This document shows positions 47,741-58,952 of a DNA stretch of 64,000 bases, in pieces; the stretch's first letter is position 1; every line of letters starts with the position of its first letter. The translations under genes were made by a program, and so were the position numbers. The stretch covers positions 235,235,741-235,299,740 of the forward strand of contig CM041465.1 in assembly GCA_023213395.1 (NCBI GenBank), read 5' to 3'. The DNA comes from Cycas panzhihuaensis. Lineage: Eukaryota > Cycadophyta. Under the pieces are notes generated by a model. The model was not told where the DNA came from. It was given only the letters and a program-made list of their open reading frames with translations, and did no database searches.

Positions 47741-49340
47741 ATCAAGGTATGGATGATGATGTCCTGGGAGTCAGTCATCCACCTGATAGGTATAGCCCAT
47801 CTACTTCTATTACTTTGGTTTCTAATGATGGTGAGCCTAAATGTTTTCAAGAAGCAGTAGATGATATCCATAGTAAGAAGTGAAAGAGGGCTATGTAATA
47901 AGAGATAGATGTATTAAAGAAAAATAATTCATAGGAGTTGGTAGAACTTCCACATGGCAAGAAGACTATCAATTGCAGGTGGGTTTTTAAGATAAAAATA
48001 AATGTTGATGGAAAGGTTGACAAATACAGGGCAAGATTGGTGGCTAAAGGCTATGTACAGAAAGTAGGTATTGACTTTCATGAGATCTTTTCCCTAGTTG
48101 TCAAACTTGTTTCAATTTGAGTGCTGTTAGTATTAATAGCTTCTCTTAATTTGGAGTTGGAGCAGTTAGATATAAAAAGAACTTTTCTACATGGGGATTT
48201 AGATGAGGAGATCTATATGGATCAACCAAAAGGGTTTGTACAGGATGGTAGAAAAAGACTTGTTTGCAGGCTCAGGAAATCATTATATGGCCTAAAGCAA
48301 TCACCTAGGTAGTGGTACAAGAAGTTTGATGCCTTCATGGAGAGCTAAAATTTCAAAAGAAGTGAGTATGATCATTGTGTTTACTTTAAATTTATGGACA
48401 ATGGCTTATTCATTATCTTGGTACTATATGTTAATGACATACTAGTTGTAAGCAAGAGCATAGAAGAAATCAATAAGCTAAAGGCTCAATTGGCTAGGAC
48501 TTTTGATATGAAGGATCTAAGAGCTATAAAACAAATCTTAGGCATGGAGATACATAAAGACAGGAAAAATGGTAAGCTATGGTTATCACAGCAAAAATAT
48601 GTGGAGAAGGTACTAACAAGGTTTGGTATGGCAAATGTGAAACCAGTGAGTATCTCATTAGCTTCCCACTTCAAGCTTTCTTCGAATTTGAGTCCTAATA
48701 GTGAAGAAGAAAAGGTTTATATGTCTCGTGTACCTTATGCTAGTGCAATAGGAAGTTTGATGTATGCCATGGTATGTACAAGACTTGATATTTCACATGC
48801 AATCGGTGTAGTTAGTAGGTTTATGGCAAATCTAGGGAAAGAACATTGGGTTGTAGTGAAATGGGTGCTTTGGTATTTGAGAGGCACAAGTGACTACTGC
48901 ATCACCTTTGGAGGTATAGGTAATCAAGTTTGTGGATATATTGATTCATACTTTGTAGGAGATTTAAACAAAGGAAGGTCTACTTCAGGTTATGTTTTCA
49001 CTCTTGCAAATGGTCTAATTAGTTGGATGTCCAAATTATAGAGCACAATTGTACTGTCAAACATGAAAGCTGAATATGTTGCTATATCACATGCTTGTAA
49101 AGAAGAAATCTAGTTATAGGGTCTATTAGTTGAGCTTGGAAGGAGATAGGAAAATGTAAAGGTATTTTGTGACAGTCAAAGTGCCATTTACTTAGCCAAG
49201 AATCTGGCTTATCATAGTAGAATAAAGCATATTACTCTTAAGTACCATTTTGTTAGACAGGTTATGGAAGCAGGTGGAGTGGTACTTGAGAAGATTATAT
49301 TCACAAAACCAGTACCAGTAGAGAAGTCAAATGGTGTTTA
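47741..49340 (+). pseudogene. Reverse transcriptase and RNase H of the copia element
   Basis: RT starts at ELVELPHGKKTINCRWVFKI (47935), followed by YRARLVAKGYVQKVGIDF, LEQLDIKRTFLHGDLDEEIY and LRKSLYGLKQSPR. The active site YVDD is YVND (48427-48438), a loss of the first catalytic Asp. Then LTRFGMANVKP and SAIGSLMYAMVCTRLDIS. RNase H follows: CGYIDSYFVGDLNKGRSTSG, with first Asp kept, MKAEYVA (Glu kept) and VFCDSQSAIYLAKN (Asp kept). 48394-49041 is open over 215 codons; stops elsewhere are mostly at Trp or Gln sites (QSPR-stop-WYKKF). Confidence 0.88.
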
Positions 49341-49404
49341 ACTTCTCTTGGCTTGCAAAAAAGATGATGAAGGGTCCAAGAAAGGTATTGGGTAAATTGT
49401 TGTC

Positions 49405-49415
49405 AAGGTGGAGAT
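49405..49415 (+). promoter_or_regulatory. Polypurine tract of the copia element
   Basis: AAGGTGGAGAT directly before the 3' LTR is the classical polypurine tract of plant copia elements. Confidence 0.85.
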
Positions 49416-50059
49416 TATTGTATATTGTGATAACAATCATTAAAGGATAAAATTTTGGCATGTTTTCGGTGTGGTTTCCCTCCTTAATCTTTCTCAGGGG
49501 GTTCTAAGGGGGGCGAGAGCCCCCCTTGGCCAGGGGGTGTGGGGGTGTAGAATGCCCCCCGCTAAGAGGGGGTTCAGGGGTAATAGCCACCGACCTGAAA
49601 AATTAGCCCTATAAACCTTATTAAAATGTAAAGAGAATCAGGGTCATTTAATAAAAATACCCTAGATTCTATAGTTGAGATTCATGCCTTGGATGTCCCT
49701 CTCATGTAGCCCATTTTAGGGCTTTTCTTATTATGTTGTATATAATGTAATGTACTATGATGAGGGTGGCAGTTGGTTGTTGTTCCTCAGAGCACTCAGC
49801 TACTGAGATGTACTATTTCTCCATTCTACAATAATAAAGATCAATACCTTTTCTATGTGGATGTTTCCCTAGCACATTGCTAGGGTTTTACCATGTTATA
49901 TCAGGTGCATATGTGATGTTTAGGTTATATATTGATGTTATTGTATTATCTCTTATTTTAGAACTTGCATGTTAAATCTTAGTTTTGATTTCTGTAACTA
50001 GTTGCAAAATAGTTTAGATATTGTGGCAGTTTAAAGTTTGGGACCTTTTATTCTCAACA
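49416..50059 (+). repeat. 3' LTR of the copia element
   Basis: Starts TATTGTATATTGTG (TG changed to TA) and ends TTCTCAACA. Same landmarks as the 5' LTR. The two differ most in a G/C-rich tract at 46310-46400 versus 49495-49590. Confidence 0.9.
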
Positions 50060-50064
50060 TCTTC

Positions 50065-50720
50065 TAGTTTAAAGGATGGATCTTTCTCTTTAGTAGATGA
50101 ATTAAGGACCATTCTTATGGGTATATCAGTTATAAATTTAGTCAAGTGTTGTCCTAATCAACATTAACTTTTATTTAATGCATTGGGAGTTCCTGTGGTA
50201 GCTTCTTCACCTGCTTCTATCCTTTCCTTTGACCTCACTACTTTACCCAGTTGTTCCACCCATGCATTGAATGATATTCCACCATTTTACATTGAGATCA
50301 TCAAGAATGATATCAATATCAAGTGGGTTATTACTGATGAAGGATCATCTATCAATTAATCCCTCTTTGTCTTGTTGAGGATTTGGAGATTTCCATCCTT
50401 AATCCATACGAATAGATCTACCAAGGGTATGACAAGAATCAAAAGGTGCCCTTGGGTCAAGTTACTCTTCCACTCATATTAGAATATAAGATAGTGCTTA
50501 CTGACCTTACTATCATCCACTTGGACTTAGAGTATAATATCCTTTTGGGTAAACCATGGATCACCTAAATGGCAATAGTTTGTTCACCCATTTTTGGTGA
50601 ACTTAGGTTCATCCATGAGGGAGAACTCAAGATTATCAAACAGAACCCTAGACCTATTAAATAATCAGTCACTTTCATTAAGACTTTCATAGAACATAGT
50701 GAATCTTCTAACTCTGTAAA
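50065..50720 (+). pseudogene. Protease of element C
   Basis: Resumes the reading of element C after the copia insertion. LNDIPPFYIEIIKNDINIK is followed by WVITDEGSSIN, the protease active-site segment with DEGSS as in B. A frameshift follows; later ILLGKPWIT (50545) and GELRFIHEGELKIIKQN match B. Confidence 0.7.
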
Positions 50721-51900
50721 GTATTTCTTTCAGTCACTTGGTTTAGGACAATACTTTACTATTGAATCTCCTTCAACTCACCCAAAAGTGAAGGATATGG
50801 ATTTAGTCGAGGTTGTCCCTGATCCCCTTTTGGTTCCTTCTTCTTCTATTTTAGAAGAAGAAATGACTTCTTATTCTATCATACCTTATCAAGGACCATC
50901 CCAAAGTGACCTTGTTGATACAAATCCTATTCACACTTATTTTTCATAGGTTTTGTGCTTGCCCCTAGTGGTAAATTTAGTAGTTCCTTCTATGACCACT
51001 CACTTAGCAACTACTTCTTCAAGCATCATTACACATGACTCATATGTTGCTGCTTCTCCATCTTTATCTTATTCCTCTTTGTTTAAGACATGGTTACATA
51101 GGCATGAGAAGAAGATGTTATTGCATAGACACCTAAATCTAGTATCAGATAATAAAGATATTAGGGTATTTGATATAGGTTGAGCTAGATTTAGAAACTC
51201 CACTATAGTATGGGAAGTTAATTCCATTTCTACTCTCTCATTACTTTCCCATCCTCATGTGGACCCTCTCCTATCTTCGCTTGTCTTGATATCTCCATCT
51301 CACCTTGATTATGGCATGTATAATCAAGAGTTCATTCAAACTTTTTCTTCAATTTAAGAGTTCGTAGATGAGCCTATCTCCTTTGCTAAAGTTGCATAAA
51401 CTATCAAGTTTATATCTACTTCAAACTCTTTAGTTGGTCCTCTTCCATCTTCTGTTTCTCAATCTAAGAACCTTCACCTCATCAATCTCTTTTACCTCAA
51501 TCATTTTGAGAATGATGAAGTAATCATGGAGCATTTAGTAGGATCATCTTTTGGTCTTCCTTATGGACATCACAAGTTAGGATTTTTTAAGGTTATAGTT
51601 GATCATTCTCAACCCCAAGAGTCTATTTCTTTAGTTGAACTTGCTCCTCTTCATTTTGAGGAAGGGAATGAAATGCTTATAGAACAAACCATCAATGTAG
51701 ATTTAGAAACAAAAGATACGCTTAGAATCATCAAGTTGGGAGATAGTTATAATCCCCGAGAGATAGCTTAGTTTAAGGATCTTTTCTATAAGTTCTACTC
51801 AGTTTTTACGTGGGACTATAAAGACATGCAAGGCCTTGAATCCCAAATAGTTGAACATAACATTACTATTATTCTCGGTGCAAAACTAAAATGAAAAAAG
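50721..51900 (+). pseudogene. Protease-RT linker of element C
   Basis: Ser/Pro-rich degraded coding sequence. Shares with B: KYFFQSLGLGQYF (50740), SKNLHLINLFYLNHF (51470), GHHKLGFFKVIVDHSQPQES (51570) and EEGNEMLIEQTINVDLE (51660). The open piece 51526-51771 keeps the best part. No named domain. Confidence 0.5.
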
Positions 51901-52690
51901 TAATGTCCTATCCATCCATGTCTCTCTCTTACCATCAAGTAGGAAGTGGAGAAGTTATTGGTAGCCAGATTTATTGAGAGCATCAATTACTCCTAATGCC
52001 TCTAATATAGTTCCTGTAGTAAAGAAGAATGGTACAATTCAAATTTACATAGACTTTCATGACATTAACGATGTGTGTCACAAAGATAATTTCCTTCTTC
52101 CCTTACTTGATTAGATTTGGGACTAGATAACTGGTTTTGAGGTAATGTCTCTTATGGATAGGTTTTTAGGATATAATCAAATCTCTATTACACCTCATGA
52201 CTGCCATAAGACTGCTTTTACTACTCCTTGGGGCACCTTCACTTACAAAGTCATGCCATTTAGATTAAAGAATGCTAGTGCAATATATTAAAGGGATATG
52301 GTTCATATCTTCCATGATCTGATTGGAAATATTATTTCCATATATTTAGATAATATGCTTGCCCTTTCATATAAAAGATCTGATCATTTCCGTGATCTTA
52401 AAACCATTTTTCAAAGATGCAAAAAGTATTATTTGTGCTTAAATCCTTCCAAGTATGTTCTTTTCGTTATGTTAGGAAAAATATTGGGGAAAATTATTTC
52501 TTAAGATGGGATTACAATTGATCCTAAGAAAATAGAGGCTATCATTCAAATACCCCCTCCAAAGACCCAAAAATAGATTAAGTCTTTTCTAGGTAGACTT
52601 GGTTTTCTAAGACGTTTCATCGTTGACTTTGCCTTAGATGTTAAGCCTATCACTAATTTGTTGAAGAAAGATGTTGAATTACAATGAACT
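51901..52690 (+). pseudogene. Reverse transcriptase of element C
   Basis: VPVVKKNGTIQ-like start, IYIDFHDINDVCHKDNFLLP, SLMDRFLGYNQISI, TTPWGTFTYKVMPF. The active site, YLDD in B, is YLDN at 52343-52354 (GAT to AAT), so the second catalytic Asp is lost. Then HFRDLKTIFQRCKKYYLCLN, IDPKKIEAIIQIPPPK and FLGRLGFLRRFIVDF. Stops replace Gln at two places (for example NASAIY-stop-RDMV). Confidence 0.82.
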
Positions 52691-53165
52691 CCCTAAGTTC
52701 AAGAGTCCTTTGATAGGTTGAAGTAAGCCTTGGTTTCTTCTCCAGTTCTTGTTCCACCAAGGTTTGATAAGCTATTCATCCTATACATTTGAAGTAGCAA
52801 GGAATTGCTAACAGGCATGTTAGCGCAAGAAGATGATTTTGTTAAAGAAAGGGCTATATATTTTATTAGCAAGACCCTTGTAGCAGTTGAGATTTATTAT
52901 CTTTTTCCTGAGAAAGAATGTCTTGCCTTAGTTTTTTCCACTAAGAAGCTGTGCCACTACCTCCTTGGGAATAAGGTCCATCTTATTATTCAATTCAATC
53001 CTATAAGGTACTTACTTACTAAGCCTAACTTTACAGGTCGACTAGGTAAGTGTTCCTTACTACTTCAAGAATTTGATTTACAAGTGATTAATAGGAACTC
53101 TAAGAAAGGCATGATCATTCTAAAGATCATGGATGACACCCCTCTTCTAAATCATTCTTACCAAC
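52691..53165 (+). pseudogene. RNase H of element C
   Basis: ESFDRLK-stop-ALVSSPVLVPP leads into the domain; LTGMLAQEDDFVKERAIYFI, EKECLALVFSTKKLCHYLLG, LIIQFNPIRYLLTKPNFTGR and LLLQEFDLQV are the hallmark blocks of gypsy RNase H. The first catalytic Asp region (FILYI-stop-SSKELL) is degraded. Element B has lost this part. Confidence 0.78.
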
Positions 53166-53517
53166 CCATTAATGATTCCCTTCCTAACAAATATATCTTC
53201 CATATCTAGGACATTCTTTTTGATGACCCATTATATAGAGAGATTAGATCGTATCTTTATGATCAATATTTTCCTTCTCTTACTACCTCAAATAAGAGAA
53301 GAAAAATTCATGCTACTGCTAGATAGTATCTTTTGTTGGATGATACCTTATACAAGTGTTCTTTTAATGGAGTTCTACTTAGGTATCTTTCACTTGATGA
53401 ATCTTTAATTGCTTTGATAGAATCTCATGAAGGTATAAATGGTGCACATTTTGGTGGTCAATCGATGGCCTAATGCATTCTTTGTATGGGTTATTATTAG
53501 CCTATCTTATTTAAGGA
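53166..53517 (+). pseudogene. Integrase of element C, N-terminal part
   Basis: After a linker (PLYREIRSYLYDQYFP) comes YYLLLDDTLYKCSFNGVLLR and the zinc-finger start ESHEGINGAHFGGQSMA with both His of the HHCC motif. It stops at ...LFKD, where element H is inserted; the first target-site copy AAGGA is 53513-53517. Confidence 0.75.
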
Positions 53518-54376
53518 TGATCCCAAAATAGAGCTTAGTTGGCGAAGAAGTCAATTATCAACCTTTTCTCCTTGAGATCCTGGGAGTTAGTGTAGAAATA
53601 TCAATAACATCAAAACAATAATGAGCCCATGAAAGGAAATTCTACACCAAATCATTTATTCTTGACATTGATCCAAAAGTATGAGGAGTATTACTTTTAT
53701 TAAACTATGAAAATCTCCATTTAATGGTAGAGAAATTAACTAGCAAAAGAATGGTAAAATTACAAGGAATAAATGATACAATTATACCATAAGGGGGACT
53801 CCAACCCTCCAAAATGATTATCCAAGGATGCTTCCCAAGTCCAGTCTCCAAGAACCACCTCTCCAACCCATAATAGAGCTTAATTTATAGAAAGAAACCA
53901 AAATTGCATGTTTAATAAGTGGCAATCATGCAAATATAACCACTAACCACCTGAATGCATGTTGTCCAAGTGGCCTTCATGCAATTCTTAAAATACTGTA
54001 GCTTATAACTAATCTTAATGGACTCCAATTTAGCTCAAATTCGGTACACATATAGGAATTTATATCCCCTCCTCTTTCCAAAAATTTTAGCTCATTTGGA
54101 TGCCATTTGACTTCATTTTTATTCATTTAATGATAATATGTATTTGTTATTTTTTTCTGCTAGCTGTGGGATTAATTTTATGAAAAACAAGGCTTGAACT
54201 CTAATCAAATGATATTTTCTGAACCCCACCTTTTGTACACATGTAGTGGGATGTGTCTTCTACCTTTACACAAAATTTCATATAATTTTGATACCATGTA
54301 GTCATATCTCTTTCAGTTATTCCAATGCCTAGCATTTTCTACATCCTGTAAACATATGGTAGATCCTCCTGGATCA
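53518..54376 (-). repeat. 3' LTR of element H
   Basis: On the minus strand starts TGATCCAGGAGG and ends TTTTGGGATCA. Most differences from the other LTR are transitions, apart from two dense patches near 54070 and 54300. Confidence 0.93.
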
Positions 54377-54379
54377 TGG

Positions 54380-54392
54380 CTCCCCCTTCCTT
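54380..54392 (-). promoter_or_regulatory. Polypurine tract of element H
   Basis: Minus strand AAGGAAGGGGGAG, three bases (CCA) before the 3' LTR. Confidence 0.85.
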
Positions 54393-54453
54393 GGAAAATA
54401 GCCAACTCCAGTTTGGCTTAGAATTGGAGATGGGGAAAGTGTTATTCTCCTTG

Positions 54454-55620
54454 TTACCTACTAAACCACTTGGCCTTACTAGGCAATTGCCCTGCTACTC
54501 CAATCTTGAAAGATTCATGTGTCTTATGTCTTGTTTTGGTAGATTTTCTCTCCAAGATACAATCTTCCTTAAGAGGCTCCTCACTTTCCAAATACAAATC
54601 ATCAACTGAAGGTAAAGTGAACTGGTCCTGTTCCTTATATAGCAAGGAGGGCTCAAAGAGTTTTAATTATTTAGCATTTACTACTAAATATATTTGCATA
54701 TAAGGTGGAAGATCAAGTTGGAAAGCATTGCCACCTACTTTTCTCAAAATCTTGAATGGTCTATACCTTATAGGTTTGAGTTTCTTACCTTCTTTTAACC
54801 TCTCCTTGCTCAAGTATAACCATACTAAATCTTCTTCTTAAAAAGTACACTCTTGCTTATGCTTGTCATGTCTTTCCTTGTACTTTTGTTGAGTCCTTAG
54901 AAGTTGATCATGTACTTCTTTGTGGACTCTCTGGATCTTCTCCAAGTATCTTAAAGCCTTATCATGCTCCTCCTTCTCTTTGATGGATCCTTTCTTAACT
55001 TGCATGGAAAACTCTAAGTCAAATGGACTTTGAGGTAAGTATCCCAAGCAAACTTCAAAAGGTGCTTTAGAGTGTGATGCATGCATTACTCTATTAAATG
55101 TAATTTGTAGAAAAGCCAATGATCCATCCCAAGTCTTTGGATGCTTGGAATTGTATCCCCTCATTAAATGTACCAAAGTTCTGTTTACTACTTCGATTTG
55201 TCCATCTGTTTGAGGATGGAAACTTGTACTCCTCTTCAATTTGGTATCCATCATCTCCCATAGTGACTTCTAAAATAATGAAAGGAATCGAGTGTCCCGA
55301 TCTGAAATGATGGAAGAAGGCAAGTCAAAATTCTTCCATACATGCTCGAAGAATAACTCAACTGCTCCTGTACCTGTGATTGTCTTCTTACAAGGTATTA
55401 GACATATCATTTTACTGAACCTATTTACAACAACAAAAAGATAACCATGTCCCTTCCTAGTCATGGGAAGGCCCCCTAAGAAATCAATGGAGATACTTTC
55501 CCAAGGTCTAGTGGGAATAGGAAGTGGTGTATACAATCCTAATTTTCTAGAAGAAGGCTTAGAAGTATTACACATTACACATCCTTTTACATATTTTTTT
55601 ACATCATTTTGCATTTTTGG
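54454..55620 (-). pseudogene. Integrase of element H
   Basis: VAGHFGIEKTLVNLRRY and CVMCNTSKPSSRKLG form the HHCC zinc finger. The core has PWESISIDFLGGLP (Asp), IISDRDTRFLSLF (Asp) and FHPQTDGQIEVVNRTL (Glu), so all three catalytic residues are kept. C-terminal part: SHSKAPFEVCLGYLP, LYLSKERLKEGKKLKPIRY. No chromodomain: the tail is acidic (PSVDDLYLESEEPLKED) then basic. Stops at YVI-stop-PKM and SLF-stop-KSLW are Trp in element D (YWPNM, HFWQTLW). All in one frame with RT. Confidence 0.9.
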
Positions 55621-57342
55621 CTATATAACATATCTTCTCAAGTTTACTAAAGTCTTCTCTATACCAAAGTGACCAGCTACTTTAGAAGTATGGGCTTCTC
55701 TAAGCCACTTGATCTTGTCTCCTTTTGATGGAACATAGAGTTGCTCCCCTTTGAAAAGTAGACTATCCTTCCAAGCAAGATGGGAAGGTCTTCCTTTCAC
55801 TAGGTTCTCTAATTCTTCCTTCAAAGCTTCATCTTCATGGTACAAGTCTTTGTACTCTTCATGATGCATTGGCTCCACCTGCAAACTCATAAGAGAACTA
55901 CAAACAAAAGTAGAAGAAGAAGTGGAACAAGGTGGTCTAGATAACATATTAGTAATTTTGTTATTAGATCCCTTTTTGTACTTAATTATAATATTGAATT
56001 GTTGTAAATAACTCATCCACTTCATGTGTCTTGCTTGCTGTAATTTACTTTGGGTTTGTAAAAATTGAAGAGGCTTATGATCGGTATGAACTACAACCTC
56101 TTTTCTGAGGAAGTATGACCTCCAATGCTTGCATGCTTGATGAAGTGTGAACATTTCTCGATCATATATTAGGCAGTTCTTTACTTGAGGGGTGAAGACT
56201 TCTGGATGGTATGCAATAGGCTTCTCATCTTGAATAAGGACAGCTCCCATCACATTTCCACTTACATCAGCTTCTACTTCAAAAGGCCTTTACAAATTTG
56301 GCATTGCCAAAACCACTGCTTCACAAATTGTCTTCTTTAAAAGAAGAAAAGATTCTTCCTCCTTAGAACCCCAAGTAAACTTTTTACTAGATTTTGTCAA
56401 TCCATGTAGAGGTCTTTGCAACTGTGAGAAATGAAGAATAAACTTTCTCAAGTATTAACAAGCTCCTAAAAAACTTCTCACCTCTGTGATGTTTGTTGGC
56501 CTAGGCCATTTGAGGATGGCTTGAGTCTTGAGTGGATCGATGCTCAACTTTCCTCCTCCAACCATAAAGCCTAAGAAGATCAATTTCTCCTTGCCAAATT
56601 CACACTTCTTCACATTAAGCTTCAAATGATGCTTAGCCATAGTCTTTAAAACTTCTTCTATATGCTACAAATGTTCCTCCCATGTGTTGCTGAAAATCAA
56701 AATGTTATCAAGATAGACAACGACAAAATTATCCAAGTAAGGCCTTAACATTTCATTCATTAGCCTCATGAATGTTGCAGGAGCATTACACAATCTGAAA
56801 GGCATAACTATCCATTTAAAGAGTCCTTGCTTTGTTTTGAAGGTTGTCTTCCATGTGTCCTCCTCCTTGACCCTAACTTGGTGATAACTGCTTTTTAAAT
56901 CTAACTTAGTAAAATAACAAGCATGCTAAATTTGATCAAGCAAATCATCTATGTGAGGCAAAGGGTAGTAATTTTTAATTGTAATTTTATTCAAAGTATG
57001 AAAGTCTATACACATTCTCCATCCTCCATCCATCTTAGGCACCAAGACAATTAGTGACCCACAAGGTGAACATGAAGGTCTTAGGACCCCTTGATCAAGC
57101 AACTCCTCAACTTGCCTCTTTATCTCATTATTCTCTATAATGGAGTGCTTATACAAAGCAACATTAGGCAATGGTGCATCTCCTACAAGAGTGATTTCAT
57201 ACTCTATCTTTCTCTTTGGTGGTAACCCATCAACATGTTGAAATAGAATATCATACCTTGTCTTTAACTCCTCAATTTGTTGCATTTGTTTAGGTGATAT
57301 AAGAAGAGTGTGAGTAGAAGGACCTTCTTCATCTCCTAGCTC
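55621..57342 (-). pseudogene. Reverse transcriptase and RNase H of element H
   Basis: RT: KRQVEELLDQGVLRPSCSPC, VPKMDGGWRMCIDF, LNKITIKNYYPLPHIDDLL, then [12 protein letters not shown] and [18 protein letters not shown]. The active site is YLDN (56704-56715, minus) instead of YLDD. Connection: EVRSFLGAC-stop-YLRKF. RNase H: RPFEVEADVSGNVMGAVL, YDREMFTLHQACKHWRSYF and VVVHTDHKPLQFLQTQSK, with first Asp, Glu and Asp present. Stops at DQI-stop-H, HL-stop-H, AC-stop-YL and NL-stop-RPF are all Gln in element D. Confidence 0.9.
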
Positions 57343-57924
57343 TTATTTTCTCCTTACCATTAAGATGATGAATTTACCACATGCATTGATCATCCTTTTT
57401 GCTTGAGTAGCTAAAATTAATGCTATCTTATCCAAGTGCTTCTTTGTGACCTTTATGATGAAGCCCTTATTATCCCTCATCAATCGATACTTTCTCTCCC
57501 TTCGATAGAAGAGTGCATCTTGATCCCACAAGTAGGGACTCCTAAGCACAACATGGCATACATCTAATGGCACCATATCACATATTACTTCAAAAACAAA
57601 ATCATTAGTGATGGAAAATTTAAGTGTACATTGCTTTGATATTTGTATTTCCACATCTTTATGGATCCAACCAAGAGGATATGGATGAGAGTGAGGAGTA
57701 GTTACCAACCCAATGCTCTTTACTAAACTTTCTGAGATCAAATTCTTTTGGCTCCCTGGATCTATAATGGCACCAATAATACTATTTCCTACTTGAAGCT
57801 TTAAGTGAAATAGTTCCTCCTTTGTAGCATCATCTTCATAATTTGTAAGTAGAGTAACCTTCTCTTCTTCTCCTTCACTTTGAATCTCCACCTCAGAAAG
57901 TAGTGCTTTCCCTTTTTCCTTCTT
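57343..57924 (-). pseudogene. Protease region of element H
   Basis: LKLQVGNSIIGAIIDPGSQK holds the active site (DPGS), followed by PHSHPYPLGWIHKDV, VICDMVPLDVCHVVLRSPYL and YRLMRDNKGFIIKVTKK. Open over 182 codons from 57891. The block order matches element D exactly. Confidence 0.85.
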
Positions 57925-58878
57925 TCATAATTTCATATCCTTGATATGCTTTGGCTTTAGCTTTGGATACAACTTCCAATACTTTGCTGTAATATGACCA
58001 CTAATATCACAATGCTCACAATAGTTAGAACTTTTAATAAAATTAGTTTTTTTCTTCTTTCCTTCTTGCCTTTTAGATGAGTGCAATTTAGGATTCTTTT
58101 CATACTTATTAGAAGTAAAAGTAGAATATTTAGACATGAATGTAGATTTCTTGCTTTTACTTTCTATTGCCATAGCCATTCTACTTGCTTCTCCAATGGA
58201 TTGAACCTTAAAAGGCTTTAGTTCCTTCCTTATATATTCATGTAATCCTCTATTGAATTTCATAAGAGTGACATGTTTATCCATATTAATACTAAGTAGC
58301 ATGCCATGCCTAAAAAATTAAAAAGTATAGTCTTGGACACATACACCTCTCCCTTAGCATAAATATTGCCAAGTGACCCATTGGTCTTCCTCATGACCTA
58401 TGGGATAGTATTGCTTCTTTACTATTTTCTTAAAATCCATCCATGAAAAAGAAGATACATCATGAGTCTTCAAATATGCATTCCACCATGTCAATGCATG
58501 TTTACACAACTTGAGCCTAGCAAATGAAAGCTTTTGAGCGTTACTATAAGTATAAATTGTGAAGTAGGTTTCAAGTTGATCCAACCAATGGTCCCACTTT
58601 TTAGCATTTACCTCTTCATCATAAGTTGGAATATCTAACTTTGCCTCCACCTTGAAGGGTTGACGAGATGAAGTACCCTTGCTTTCTTCAAAAGAGTGCT
58701 TTAAGGTCTCCTCCTCTTCCTCTTCATGGTTGTGATCATATGTGGATCCTCCTTCAACTTCCTTCTCTTGGCCTTTTCCCTTGACTAGAGGTAGAAGTTG
58801 GGTCATTATTTGCATTAAGGCTTCTACATTCTTCTTAAGCTTTTCAAATCTAATTTCTCCATCTTCTTTTTCAACCAT
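57925..58878 (-). pseudogene. gag of element H
   Basis: Starts MVEKEDGEIRFEKLKKNVEA in good context (CACCATGG), a charged coiled stretch, then KVEAKLDIPTYDEEVNAKKW, WLDQLETYFTIYTYSN, ARLKLCKHALTWWNAYL and, after two stops at about 58350-58310, MDKHVTLMKFNRGLHEYIRK. The zinc knuckle near 58020 is C-EH-C-DISG-H-ITAK-Y: the last Cys has become Tyr. The frame runs on to protease through one TGA/TAA-type stop. Confidence 0.87.
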
Positions 58879-58934
58879 GGTGCTTAGATTCTTTCTTTGT
58901 TTATACCATTCAAGTCCCTACAACAAAGATCACA

Positions 58935-58947
58935 GGCTCTGATACCA
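58935..58947 (-). promoter_or_regulatory. Primer-binding site of element H
   Basis: Minus strand TGGTATCAGAGCC, five bases from the 5' LTR: exact complement of the initiator tRNA-Met 3' end. Confidence 0.92.
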
Positions 58948-58952
58948 AAATA

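Larger units (their letters stand above)
46227..50059 (+). mobile_element. Ty1/copia retrotransposon lacking protease and integrase
   Basis: LTRs of 643 and 644 bp, primer site, gag, RT, RNase H and polypurine tract in plus orientation. The segment that would encode protease and integrase, which in copia elements lies between gag and RT, is missing. Target duplication is degraded (CCTTA left, TCTTC right; CCTTC expected from comparison with element B). LTRs differ at about 12% of positions by eye. It splits gag-pol of element C between ...TTCATT and CTAGTTTAAAGG. Confidence 0.85.

Noticed and set aside
47567-47860. 97-codon plus-strand open frame and its minus-strand partner
   Set aside because: Overlaps the copia gag zinc knuckle and RT linker in the wrong frame; it is a shadow.
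54454-54838. Possible chromodomain at the end of integrase H (and D at 26000-26242)
   Set aside because: The tail lacks the aromatic cage pattern; only acidic and basic low-complexity sequence is seen.
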